A stretch of DNA of 48,803 nt, from contig JAZQAG010000043.1 of NCBI GenBank assembly GCA_045545095.1, positions 1 through 48,803 on the forward strand, written 5' to 3'. This document shows positions 9,501 through 17,680 of this stretch, in pieces. The translations under genes and the position numbers were made by a program. Each line of letters opens with the position of its first letter. Within the stretch, counting starts at the first letter, position 1. This stretch comes from Phocaeicola_A sp045545095. GTDB lineage: Bacteria > Bacteroidota > Bacteroidia > Bacteroidales > Bacteroidaceae. Under the pieces are notes generated by a model that did no database searches, was not told the origin of the DNA, and saw only the letters and a program-made list of their open reading frames with translations.

Positions 9501-12500
9501 TAAGATTTCCTTGTGCAGCCCATCCACCATCAATAGCGGGGTCTTGCAGACGCAATTCGTTGACCCACACCTCTACTGATTTCTTGCTACGGGCATTGTT
9601 ACGCACACCAATCATCACCGTCTTCACCTCTCCTAAAGAGGGATTTCCCATCACGCTCACTTTATTCTTCGGTTGGTTCGGGTCATATTCATAATAAAGT
9701 GTGGTATAACTTACTCCTGAACCAGGCACACCACGAGCTATGTTACGCGCCTTCTTCAAATTGGTGAAAACACTGAAATCAATATTCAGCATATTCTCCT
9801 CTGGCCAAACTGCAGATGCCGACACACCAGAATATCTGTCGTATTTTCCCGGTGGTGTCAACTTCAGCGGAATTTCGTACTCATAAAAGTTATTCTTGTA
9901 ATCAGAACCCAAACGGATAAATACAGAGACCTCACCATCCTCCAATCCTGTGACATCATTTATCAAAGCATTGGCATGAGTGAACATCTGCAAGCGGTTA
10001 TATTGGCGCAAGTCAATATTGATATTCTTGTAAATGGCACGTGCATCACCGGTATTCAAGTCGGCAACTTTAATGCAAAGAGCCTGTTCATTGTCCTGAC
10101 GCAATTGGGGCTGACTGGGATCGAGCACACGACTGATACCTGGAGGCAATACATAGTTCACCGGTTCACGGTCACCATTTTCTTCAATATTGACTGAAGA
10201 GACATTCACCGATCCGCTGATGGTCGGTGCCGTCTGGGTGTTATAAAGTGCCTGCTCATAGGTACGCCACTCTGCACGGATAAGATCCAATGTGGCAAAA
10301 CGAAGTACTATAGGCTGTTCAAAATTGGTAAGATACATACGCATGAAACGGATGGAATTTACCCCATTGATTCCTCCCACAGCTTTCTCATACTCATCCA
10401 CAGGAATACGGAACTGGTACCACGTAGCCTCTTCTGTGTTACCATTACGGAGTTTCACACTGCTCACACGCTTATCCACAATATAGTTACGTCCCACCTG
10501 CAAATCTTCAGGACGCATACTGATATGATACTGGTAATACTTCTCATACTCTCCCAACGTATAGTCCTGATTGATATCCTCGATATCCGGAGTACGTTTA
10601 TAAGAGATGTCATAGCTCTCTGGAGAATTTTCTGAAGCTACGGAGTTCCCTTCTGTATTGTTGATATACTTATATCTCTCCAGGATGCTCAACTGTTGTT
10701 CATCATAATCTGAACCTCTGCTATAATGATAGTTGTCTCCTGCAGGGTCTGTTTGGAACTTGGCAAAGACATCAGCATTCACCTTACCCTGTACCGCGCT
10801 CAAGTAATCCCTATAGGTTGGATATTCTGTTTCTTCCGCACTGGTCAAGCCGTCAAGTCCAACATCCTGTCTGCTACGTGCTCCGCTGGTATTATCAAAA
10901 GCATAGACGATACTTCGGTCCGTCGGGACACGTCCCCATGCCGTCTCTACATAACGAGGACTTCCATCTGCGGGCAAACCGTTCTCAAAAAATTTCTTTC
11001 CATCCTTCAAAACATCTTCTGACACTTCACCCAGATTTATATAGAAGTCACCTCCACGCGGACGGGCATCATTAGTTTCGTACATGAAAGGATCAAGCAT
11101 CCAGAACTCCACATATTCAATATTGGCTGTCTCAAAATCACTGGTTTCCAACTTACGCATCATACCTCCCCACCGCTTAGCCGGATTGTTCAGCTTTCCC
11201 TCAGGAGTAAGGTCCGTATCCAAGTTATAGGGTCCTCTTTCATCGGGATAGTAGGCCAAGTTGAGGATGGACAGAGTAGATGAAGATTGGTATTCAGCCT
11301 CTTTATTAGGATAAAGTTCCCGTTCATACACTTCACGCACATAATGATTGGAAAGTTGTTCCATATCACTCTTGATGTGCGAAGGGGTAAGCGATGAACT
11401 TCGGCGTGTAAAGAGCGGATCAATATAATACCAACTGAGCAAAGCGCGATCCATACCATAACGTATATCGTTATTCATCGTGGCATTAGGGAAAGAAGAG
11501 GGGGTACTGGATAGCATCCAACTTTCTGGCTGACGTATATCAATCCCATTCTCGGTGCTCTCAAAATCGTCCAGATAAGAAGCATTCCCCTGCACGCCAC
11601 TGGCTTCACCTGCAATCAGCTGGGCAAATTCCGCCGTCAGGTTGATGGACGATGGTTGGGTTGCCTCGAGCAACGGAAGTTTGTCTATCATATTGGTCAG
11701 CCATTGGCTCTCTTTCTTCCACGCAATATTGGCTCCCCACAAGGTATTCTTCAAAGGTTCACTTCCCATGGCAACCTTGCTTGTCTGAGGTTTCTCACTC
11801 AGATGCATGATAGTACCACCGAACTGGAAATCCTTACTGAAGTCATAGGTGAAGTTCATTCCCAGCATGGTCTTCCGCTGCATGCTGAAATTGGTATTGC
11901 TTTCCAGACTCACATTCACCGCCGTACCTGCATCAATGATACTTTGGTTGATAATGGTCACACGCCCCGAACTATAATCCACCGTATAGTCACTATTCTC
12001 TACCAATGTGACACCACCGGCCGTCACGGTCACCGACCCCTCCGGTATATTCCATGCTCCCAAGTCTATCTCACTACCATTGGTTGCTTTGTATTGTCCC
12101 GTAAAAATAAACTTGTCCTTTTCGGCAATTTGTTTGGCGATAGTTTTCGTCGAATCATAAAGTTCATCAAACACATATTTCTCTGCCAATTGGTTGTTTC
12201 CGATAAACTTGCGCAAGTGCTCACCAAAAGGTTCCACTACAGGGAAATAGATTCGTCCATTCTGCGCCGTCACAGTATATCCCTCCACAAAATCGAAGAA
12301 ACCATTGGGGCGACTCTGTTGATTGTCATCCAAACGGTCCAAGTTCATCGCCCGCAGGAGCGTAGTCTCCTTCAGATTCGGTTCTGGAATATAGTTGAGA
12401 TAGACACCTGCCGTATCACTCTGATACTTGATATCCAATCGGAATTTATCCTTCTGTACGCTGGTGGCGCCAAGAGCATAAACGTTTTTCATCATCAGGT

Positions 12501-14049
12501 CCCACGTACCTATTCCCGGCTGATTGGCCGTATTCTTAAGCAGTTTCACATACAGTGCCTGCTTGGTATCACTGACATCGGCTGCGAACTCACCCACCTG
12601 ATACCGTGTACCATTCATGGTATATTCAAAAGCGATAGCCAATACATCATCGGGCTGTAAAGTTTGTTTCAACGAGATAAAACCCACCGAACGGTTCAAA
12701 GTATATTCTGAAGCATTCAACAAACGGGCATTCTCTATTTTCTCATAGTCCACGCTACCCATAAACGAAGGTATTCCATCAAGGACAGCAGTGGTCCGGG
12801 TAATATCGCGGGCATCTGCATACTCTCCCACCATACTCTGATAAAGGGTATTCGCATTATTGTACGGATTAGCAGTTCCCGTACCCGACCACATCGGATT
12901 ACTGATTCGGGAAGATTCTCCCAAGTCCGTCAAGGCGATGATATTTCGAGGATTCTCGTAATTGCTTCTTTTGTTGGTCACCCAGACTTCAACACGAGTA
13001 ATATTGATACCGCTCATCACATTGGGCAGCGAAGACATATTACGATCATAGTTATCGCGGAAATAGTGGCTGAGGAAGAAATGACGATTCTCATCATAGT
13101 TAGCCGCACTCAATTCGAATTCAGTCAACTGCGCCCCACCTTTGGAAGATACAGATTTGGACGAGGACTCCTTCTGGGAAGCCACCATCTGCAATTTGAG
13201 TTTGCCGAACTGAAGGTCTGTCCGAATACCGAAAAGAGAAGTGGCACCACGGATAAGCGATGAGTTGGTAGGCATACTTACATTACCGGCTTCCAACAAT
13301 TTGATGATTTCATCTTCCTTTCCTTCATATGCCAATTTTATCTTCTTGGCATCAAAGTCAAAGGTTGCATCGGTGTTGTAATTCAGATTTAGATTCATCT
13401 TGTCACCGACTTTACCAGTAAGATTCAGATTCACTTTTTCATCAAAGTCAAATCCAAACGTTTTACGTTGACGCTCCGGCAAACTGGGGTTCTCCGTATT
13501 CTTGTATTTCCCACCAAATTTAAGTTCTGCAGTACCTTGGGTCTTGATCTGTACTCCGCCGGGGCCAAAAATCTTTTCTGCCGGGCCAAGGTCAAAATGC
13601 ATATCTGTGAAATCAAATTTTTCCTTACCGGCCTTATCAAATTCTTCACTATTGCGGTTCCGGTAATAGGCATCCATGGACTGCTTAAGGCTCCAATCTG
13701 TATATTCCTCTGGTGTCATCAGCACCGGAGCATTCAAATACCCGCCATTCATTTTGGTTCCAATTATATAATGGCCGGTTTTCTCGTCATATTCGACCTT
13801 CTGTTCAAGATTTTCCGGATCACGCAAATCCGCTGTACCTTGTTTCAATTCCGCCTCATTATACGCTGGAGCTGTCTTCTTCACACTATAGCGGGCCTTG
13901 CGTTCAGATGTAGAGTCTGCCGATTGTTCATTTTGCGACACAGACTGCTCCATGGGCAGTAGGGAGTTCCCACTGCCAATTGCAGATACTGCATGCAAAC
14001 TGACTACCGCCAACAGCAACAGAATGTATATGATACTCTTTTTCCTCAT
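6586..14049 (-). CDS. sprA: SprA/Sov-family giant outer-membrane protein (type IX secretion translocon homologue)
   Basis: At 2487 residues this matches the length of P. gingivalis Sov and flavobacterial SprA, the 36-stranded outer-membrane barrel that forms the type IX secretion channel. A signal peptide is visible (MRKKSIIYILLLLAVVSLHA). Next come a repeated SprA-type N-terminal region (KIFGPGGVQIKTQGTAELKFGG, NLTGKVGDKMNLNLNYNTDA) and many beta-strand-like segments. A Lys/Glu/Gln-rich low-complexity stretch lies at about residues 1905-1935 (KKQAEKKKEQEKKKQQ). The C-terminus ends FGVSMKFSLTR. It lies 30 bp downstream of ruvA in the same direction, an arrangement familiar in Bacteroidota. 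No other type IX component (PorU, GldK-N type) is encoded here, so its partners are not visible. Confidence 0.92.
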   Translation of the reverse strand: MRKKSIIYILLLLAVVSLHAVSAIGSGNSLLPMEQSVSQNEQSADSTSERKARYSVKKTAPAYNEAELKQGTADLRDPENLEQKVEYDEKTGHYIIGTKMNGGYLNAPVLMTPEEYTDWSLKQSMDAYYRNRNSEEFDKAGKEKFDFTDMHFDLGPAEKIFGPGGVQIKTQGTAELKFGGKYKNTENPSLPERQRKTFGFDFDEKVNLNLTGKVGDKMNLNLNYNTDATFDFDAKKIKLAYEGKEDEIIKLLEAGNVSMPTNSSLIRGATSLFGIRTDLQFGKLKLQMVASQKESSSKSVSSKGGAQLTEFELSAANYDENRHFFLSHYFRDNYDRNMSSLPNVMSGINITRVEVWVTNKRSNYENPRNIIALTDLGESSRISNPMWSGTGTANPYNNANTLYQSMVGEYADARDITRTTAVLDGIPSFMGSVDYEKIENARLLNASEYTLNRSVGFISLKQTLQPDDVLAIAFEYTMNGTRYQVGEFAADVSDTKQALYVKLLKNTANQPGIGTWDLMMKNVYALGATSVQKDKFRLDIKYQSDTAGVYLNYIPEPNLKETTLLRAMNLDRLDDNQQSRPNGFFDFVEGYTVTAQNGRIYFPVVEPFGEHLRKFIGNNQLAEKYVFDELYDSTKTIAKQIAEKDKFIFTGQYKATNGSEIDLGAWNIPEGSVTVTAGGVTLVENSDYTVDYSSGRVTIINQSIIDAGTAVNVSLESNTNFSMQRKTMLGMNFTYDFSKDFQFGGTIMHLSEKPQTSKVAMGSEPLKNTLWGANIAWKKESQWLTNMIDKLPLLEATQPSSINLTAEFAQLIAGEASGVQGNASYLDDFESTENGIDIRQPESWMLSSTPSSFPNATMNNDIRYGMDRALLSWYYIDPLFTRRSSSLTPSHIKSDMEQLSNHYVREVYERELYPNKEAEYQSSSTLSILNLAYYPDERGPYNLDTDLTPEGKLNNPAKRWGGMMRKLETSDFETANIEYVEFWMLDPFMYETNDARPRGGDFYINLGEVSEDVLKDGKKFFENGLPADGSPRYVETAWGRVPTDRSIVYAFDNTSGARSRQDVGLDGLTSAEETEYPTYRDYLSAVQGKVNADVFAKFQTDPAGDNYHYSRGSDYDEQQLSILERYKYINNTEGNSVASENSPESYDISYKRTPDIEDINQDYTLGEYEKYYQYHISMRPEDLQVGRNYIVDKRVSSVKLRNGNTEEATWYQFRIPVDEYEKAVGGINGVNSIRFMRMYLTNFEQPIVLRFATLDLIRAEWRTYEQALYNTQTAPTISGSVNVSSVNIEENGDREPVNYVLPPGISRVLDPSQPQLRQDNEQALCIKVADLNTGDARAIYKNINIDLRQYNRLQMFTHANALINDVTGLEDGEVSVFIRLGSDYKNNFYEYEIPLKLTPPGKYDRYSGVSASAVWPEENMLNIDFSVFTNLKKARNIARGVPGSGVSYTTLYYEYDPNQPKNKVSVMGNPSLGEVKTVMIGVRNNARSKKSVEVWVNELRLQDPAIDGGWAAQGNLNVQLSDLGSVNLTGHVETAGFGGLEEKVSERRLDNYYQYAFTTNFEAGRFFPEKAKVSLPLYFSYTKEKLSPKYNPLDTDMLLDDALDAALDDQERDSISSIAETVTTYKNFSISNAKVNIASKNPMPYDPANFSFNYSYSKKDNSGETTKYESELDWKLGMNYSYAPVYKPFEPFKKMKSKSKWLQIVKDFGLNWLPQSVSFNTDINRHYYELQERDIENLDVAATLPVSFSQQYLWNRELAIRWDLTKNLKLNYTSATHAEIEEPYGPVNKDLYPDEYTAWKDSVKQSLIRMGRPMDYQQTFSASYQAPLNKIPALDWVTADASFNSSYNWNRGTMLDNGVSLGNTIANQRTLNINGRFNMETLYNKVPFLKEANKRFAASTRKAPAKNVRQNQKKQAEKKKEQEKKKQQYNKEVQLLPDSAITIVHARKTKRVKVTAMTTDGKRYPIRYKVLDENKILLRNKDSVKIKLTVMPGPKPEEQSWYKTAQAVARVGMMVRNFSISYRNTYAMSVPGFIPSVGDAFGQGKNGGIFAPGLDFAFGIQGDDYLQRAAERGWLMQSDSVATPATTNSMEDFQFKMTLEPFRDFKIDLNASRTMNRSRSIQYMYAGMPEIQSGNFSMTVVTIGSAFASKGNAGNGYNSRTFQKFIRNLDVIQQRIEGQYAGATYPVGTTLAGQPYNPANGAVDKYSPDVMIPAFLAAYAGGDAGGVALDIFPKLLKMMPNWTIKYAGLGKLPWFSEHFKSVTLSHAYKSIYSVGSFNTYQSFCSFMGDRGFIENTQTGNPVPSSMYDVSTVSINESFSPLVGLDVTLQNNLSAKVELKKTRVLNLSMAANQIVETTSDDFVIGLGYKIVNFKIFGNGGGRSSRGNKNNNASASRRRGGVSNDLNLRADISWREQSALCRDIQSVTTQATSGNKALKISLSADYTVSRLLTLNAYYDMQRNEPLVSASAYPVTSMDFGVSMKFSLTR

Positions 14050-14079
14050 CCGCTCAGTATTCTGTTCTCTATATTATAT

Positions 14080-14688
14080 TCAGAGTCGTTTCAAGGCCAA
14101 TTTAATAACATGCTCTACGGTTGTTGCAGGCTCTTCCTTGACAATGGCCATCACCACCTTTTGGGAAGCAGCAGCAGCAAAACCCAACATCGTCAAAGCT
14201 CCTACAGCTTCTTCGACAACGGTATTCACGGCAAGTGCCCCTGCACTCATACTACCTGCCATTCCGGCCTGAGCCACACATGAGGGCATCTTGATTTTAT
14301 CTTTCAAATCCACAATAATGCGCTGGGCAGTCTTCAAGCCAATACCCTTTACAGTCTTCAACAGCTTGTCATTACCGGTTGCTATTACATCACAAAGTTC
14401 TGAAGGGCTGAGGGCCGACAAAATCATACGTGCTGTATTCCCACCTATCCCACTCACAGTTATCAACTGTAAGAACAGCTCTCTTTCTTCCTTAGTGGCA
14501 AACCCGAAAAGAATCCAAGCATCCTCGCGAATAGCCTCATACACATAAAGACGTATCTGGCTTTTATTCTGAATAGCCGTGTAAGTATTCAGTGATATAT
14601 TAAGCAGATATCCCACTCCACTCACAGTTTCCACAACCACCGTTGCCGGAGTGATTTCTGCAATATTTCCTTTGATATATTCAATCAT
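14080..14688 (-). CDS. ruvA: Holliday junction branch migration protein RuvA
   Basis: With the ATG at 14688 the product has 202 residues, the usual RuvA length. The N-terminal OB domain is seen in MIEYIKGNIAEITPATVVVE. The central helix-hairpin-helix pair is VSGIGGNTARMIL and VKGIGLKTAQRIIVDLK, which binds the four-way junction. A C-terminal three-helix domain (about 150-202) contacts RuvB. The frame stays open to a TTG at 14730, but the homologous N-terminus is MIEYIKG, so the ATG is preferred. RuvA tetramers hold the junction while RuvB drives migration; ruvB is not in the window. The gene is upstream of sprA and probably co-transcribed with it. Confidence 0.95.
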   Translation of the reverse strand: MIEYIKGNIAEITPATVVVETVSGVGYLLNISLNTYTAIQNKSQIRLYVYEAIREDAWILFGFATKEERELFLQLITVSGIGGNTARMILSALSPSELCDVIATGNDKLLKTVKGIGLKTAQRIIVDLKDKIKMPSCVAQAGMAGSMSAGALAVNTVVEEAVGALTMLGFAAAASQKVVMAIVKEEPATTVEHVIKLALKRL

Positions 14689-14907
14689 AGACGTTATATT
14701 TCTCTCTATTTGTTCCTTGCCTGCGGTCAAAACCGATATCGGAGAATGCCCGCAAACAAAAAATTAAACGAAAGTTCACCTTATTTATTGTATATGCATA
14801 GAATTATATCCAGGACTTCATCAAAGATGAAAGATTCCTATTCAAAATTTCTTGTTTTCAGCAATAAAAAAAGATGAAGACAATGCTTCCAGTTCAAACT
14901 TTTTATC

Positions 14908-14915
14908 TAATTTTG
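14908..14915 (+). promoter_or_regulatory. -7 box for ddh
   Basis: TAATTTTG matches TAnnTTTG and lies 63 bp before the ddh start codon. No good -33 TTTG is seen at the expected distance. Confidence 0.5.
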
Positions 14916-14978
14916 CGTTCGATTTATAGAACAACATCCTATTTATGGAATAATACAATATAAACAGACAATACAAAG

Positions 14979-15878
14979 ATGAAAAAAATTCGTGCAGCCA
15001 TAGTCGGATATGGCAATATTGGAAAGTACGCATTGGAAGCGTTGGAAGTAGCCCCCGATTTTGAAATAGCAGGTGTAGTACGCCGAAATGGAGCAGAAAA
15101 TAAGCCTGTCGAATTGGAACCATATCCTGTAGTGAAACACATCAGCGAACTGGAGCATGTAGATGTGGCTATTCTTACCGCACCAACACGCAGCATCGAA
15201 ACATTTGCCAAAGAAATTCTGGCTTTAGGTATCAATACAGTAGATAGTTATGACATACACTCGGGCATTGTGGACTTAAGACGTTCGCTCGGCAAAGTGG
15301 CTAAGGAACATGGAGCCGTCTCCATCATTTCAGCCGGATGGGATCCGGGAAGCGACAGTGTAGTGCGTACCCTGATGCAGAGTCTGGCTCCTAAAGGTAT
15401 CACCTATACAAACTTTGGTCCAGGAATGTCAATGGGACACAGCGTATGCTGTAAAGCTGTGGAGGGAGTACGGGATGCACTCTCCATGACCATCCCTGTG
15501 GGAACCGGCATACATCGCCGCATGGTGTACATCGAAGTGGAAGAGGGATATGATTTTGACAAGATTGCCGCAACCATCAAGGCAGACCCCTATTTTGTGA
15601 ACGATGAGACACATGTAAAACAAGTAAAAAGCGTGGACGAGTTGAGGGATATGGGACACGGTGTAAACCTCGTGAGAAAAGGTGTGAGCGGAAAGACCCA
15701 AAACCAACTTCTTGAATTCAATATGAGAATCAACAACCCGGCCTTGACATCACAAGTATTAGTGAATGTGGCCCGTGCCAGCATGAAACAGCAACCCGGC
15801 TGTTATACCATGGTCGAGATACCGGTCATTGACCTTCTCCCAGGAGACCGGGAAGAGTGGATTGCCCATCTTGTATAA
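14979..15878 (+). CDS. ddh: meso-Diaminopimelate D-dehydrogenase
   Basis: The 299-residue protein carries out the one-step, NADPH-dependent reductive amination of tetrahydrodipicolinate to meso-DAP, feeding lysine and peptidoglycan synthesis. Visible features are the Rossmann fingerprint AIVGYGNIGKYALEAL near the N-terminus, the segment VDSYDIHSGI, the substrate-binding SAGWDPGSDSVVR, and GPGMSMGHSV followed by VGTGIHRRMVYIE. The length is close to that of characterised homologues (about 300-326). asd, an earlier enzyme of the same pathway, lies 22 kb away in this window. The gene is monocistronic and ends at a palindromic terminator. Confidence 0.93.
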   Translation: MKKIRAAIVGYGNIGKYALEALEVAPDFEIAGVVRRNGAENKPVELEPYPVVKHISELEHVDVAILTAPTRSIETFAKEILALGINTVDSYDIHSGIVDLRRSLGKVAKEHGAVSIISAGWDPGSDSVVRTLMQSLAPKGITYTNFGPGMSMGHSVCCKAVEGVRDALSMTIPVGTGIHRRMVYIEVEEGYDFDKIAATIKADPYFVNDETHVKQVKSVDELRDMGHGVNLVRKGVSGKTQNQLLEFNMRINNPALTSQVLVNVARASMKQQPGCYTMVEIPVIDLLPGDREEWIAHLV

Positions 15879-15894
15879 TATCCGGCAACTATTC

Positions 15895-15965
15895 AAGCGC
15901 GGATTACACGGATTTCAGCAGCATCACACATGAGCATAGCCAATCCGTATAATCCGCACTTTTAT
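15895..15965. repeat. GCGGATTA palindromic repeat, copy 2, bidirectional terminator
   Basis: The arm GCGCGGATTACACGGATT (15897-15914) pairs with AATCCGTATAATCCGC (15942-15957). It lies between the 3' ends of convergent ddh and the nitroreductase gene, and T-rich DNA follows on the ddh side. Confidence 0.72.
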
Positions 15966-15984
15966 TTACACATATTTATAAAAT

Positions 15985-16587
15985 TCAATCAAATACGCGC
16001 ATCCTATCCGACACAGTTCCTACACTCTTGTCCGCGGGTAATGTGAGCGGATAGCCAAAAGGCATCTGAGCGACCAAGTCCCAACTATGAGGTATATTCC
16101 ATTCCCGTTTTACATCCTTATCTATTAAAGGGTTATAATGTTGCAGAGAGGCGCCAAACCCTACATCTTCCAACATACACCACAAAGCCAATTGCAGCAT
16201 ACCGGAAGACTGTTGGGACCACATAGGAAACTTCTCTTCATAAAGAGGATATTTGCTTTGAAGTTCTCCGACAACTACCCGATCTTCAAAAAAAAGCAAC
16301 GTACCACACCCCGCAGCAAAGGATTCATTGATTTTCTTCTCTGTCCGCGCAAAAACATCCGGTGGCAGTTGGGACTCCAATACATCCTTCACCATCTGCC
16401 ACAAAAGGCGATGGGATTTTCCAAGCAATAACACAACGCGGGCAGACTGCGAATTGAACGCTGAAGGAACATTCCTCAACGCAAACGAAACCATCTCTTC
16501 TATCTCTGCACGGGAGACCAGCATATCACTACCAAGCGAATAGTAGCTACGACGATGTTTTAGAGTTTCCTTAAAATCTCTTTTCAT
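15985..16587 (-). CDS. Nitroreductase-family protein
   Basis: The 200-residue product fits the FMN-dependent nitroreductase fold. An N-terminal RRSYYSLG replaces the usual RRSxR FMN-contact motif. It is followed by EEMVSFALRNVPSAFNSQSARVV, the conserved helix and the SAxNxQ turn. The central segment SSGMLQLALWCMLEDVGFGASLQHYNP is the dimer-interface and FMN-binding helix, and QMPFGYP comes near the end. It resembles the short HBN1-like fungal/bacterial group more than NfsB. The natural substrate is unknown. A minus-strand -7 box (TATGTTTG) lies 42 bp upstream, so it is divergent from the ATPase gene next door. Confidence 0.85.
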   Translation of the reverse strand: MKRDFKETLKHRRSYYSLGSDMLVSRAEIEEMVSFALRNVPSAFNSQSARVVLLLGKSHRLLWQMVKDVLESQLPPDVFARTEKKINESFAAGCGTLLFFEDRVVVGELQSKYPLYEEKFPMWSQQSSGMLQLALWCMLEDVGFGASLQHYNPLIDKDVKREWNIPHSWDLVAQMPFGYPLTLPADKSVGTVSDRMRVFD

Positions 16588-16628
16588 ATTGTAATTGTAT
16601 CAATTATAGTTGTTCGTTTTCCAACATA

Positions 16629-16636
16629 CAAACATA
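16629..16636 (-). promoter_or_regulatory. -7 box for the nitroreductase gene
   Basis: The minus strand reads TATGTTTG, a match to TAnnTTTG, 42 bp upstream of the ATG at 16587. Confidence 0.5.
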
Positions 16637-16738
16637 TTCACAATATCATTTGTTTATCTTTTATCTAAAGAAAAAAAGCATTTTTCACTGTCCCTTGAAG
16701 AAAGTACAACCATAGAACTCAAGAAAAAGAGAAAAAAG

Positions 16739-16770
16739 ATTGTCTATTCCACGAATCTTTCATACATTTG
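16739..16770 (+). promoter_or_regulatory. -33/-7 promoter of the ATPase-DUF4435 pair
   Basis: ATTG at 16739-16742 and TACATTTG at 16763-16770 are 20 bp apart, which fits the Bacteroidota TTTG / TAnnTTTG promoter. Transcription would start near 16777, which rules out the upstream in-frame TTG at 16740 as start codon and supports the ATG at 16812. Confidence 0.65.
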
Positions 16771-16811
16771 CTATCGGAATCTATTTACCAATCAACCAAA
16801 CCCATCAAGAA

Positions 16812-17639
16812 ATGAAGAAGTTTGCCGATTATATCCAACGAATAGAAATAGACGCTTTATGGGGACGGAAAAATATTGTATGGTCTCTCCGTCCCGATGT
16901 CAACATCCTAAGTGGTATCAATGGTATTGGAAAGAGTACAATCCTGAACCAATCCATCCATTCGTTAGGCGTGCTGGACAATACCCCTGTACACACGGGG
17001 GTATCTACCGTGAAGATGTCCTTCTATCCTGAAGATGCTACCGCCATACGGTATGATGTCATACGCAGTTTTGACCGTCCTCTCCTGCATGGGAACCTCT
17101 TGGAAAAAATGGCAGACAAGAATGTCAAGACTGAACTTGATTGGCAGCTATACCAGCTACAACGAAGATACTTGGACTATCAGGTCAATATCGGCAATCG
17201 CATTATCGAGAAACTGACCCTCGGCACACCGGAAGGACAAATGGAGGCCGCCCAACTGTCACAACCCAAAAAACTGTTCCAGGACATGGTGGACGATTTG
17301 TTCAATGAAACGGGAAAACGTATCATCCGCCAGAGCAACGAAATCATGTTTGAACAAGATGGCGACCAATTGACTCCCTACCAATTGTCTGCTGGTGAAA
17401 AACAAATGCTCGTCATCCTATTGACAGTACTGGTGCAGGACGGGCAACATGCCGCCTTGTTCATGGACGAGCCCGAAGTCAGTCTGCACATAGAATGGCA
17501 GCAACGTCTCATAAGCCTCATCAGGCAATTGAACAAGAATGTGCAAATTATCCTGACCACCCATTCGCCGGCACTGATAATGGACGGTTGGCAAGATTCC
17601 GTCACCGAAGTCAGTGATATCACCAGCCCACAGAGATAA
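16812..17639 (+). CDS. AriA-like ABC/AAA15-type ATPase (first gene of a PARIS-like pair)
   Basis: The 275-residue protein is a compact soluble ATPase of the ABC/SMC-Rad50-like class without membrane segments. It has Walker A GINGIGKST (residues 35-43), ABC signature LSAGEKQ (192-198), Walker B AALFMDEPE with D219 and E220, and an H-loop TTHSP with H251. The coiled-coil or lid part (about 90-185) is short. This arrangement is seen in OLD, AriA and similar defence ATPases and in RecF-like proteins. The next gene, 41 bp downstream, encodes a DUF4435/TOPRIM protein, the same pairing as AriA-AriB of PARIS. It is shorter than the PARIS AriA proteins I recall, so it may be a distant or distinct lineage. 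Core genes flank it; the promoter is its own. Confidence 0.82.
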   Translation: MKKFADYIQRIEIDALWGRKNIVWSLRPDVNILSGINGIGKSTILNQSIHSLGVLDNTPVHTGVSTVKMSFYPEDATAIRYDVIRSFDRPLLHGNLLEKMADKNVKTELDWQLYQLQRRYLDYQVNIGNRIIEKLTLGTPEGQMEAAQLSQPKKLFQDMVDDLFNETGKRIIRQSNEIMFEQDGDQLTPYQLSAGEKQMLVILLTVLVQDGQHAALFMDEPEVSLHIEWQQRLISLIRQLNKNVQIILTTHSPALIMDGWQDSVTEVSDITSPQR

Positions 17640-17680
17640 GTTCGTTACATAAACCTTACCGGACAATCCTCACACAGACC

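Noticed and set aside
11656..12660. A 334-codon plus-strand open frame inside sprA
   Set aside because: It is antisense to sprA and has no domain, signal peptide or promoter of its own.
16740..16811. Extended N-terminus of the ATPase from a TTG at 16740
   Set aside because: The stretch overlaps the -33/-7 promoter and lacks family similarity. The ATG at 16812 begins a normal MKKFADYIQ start.
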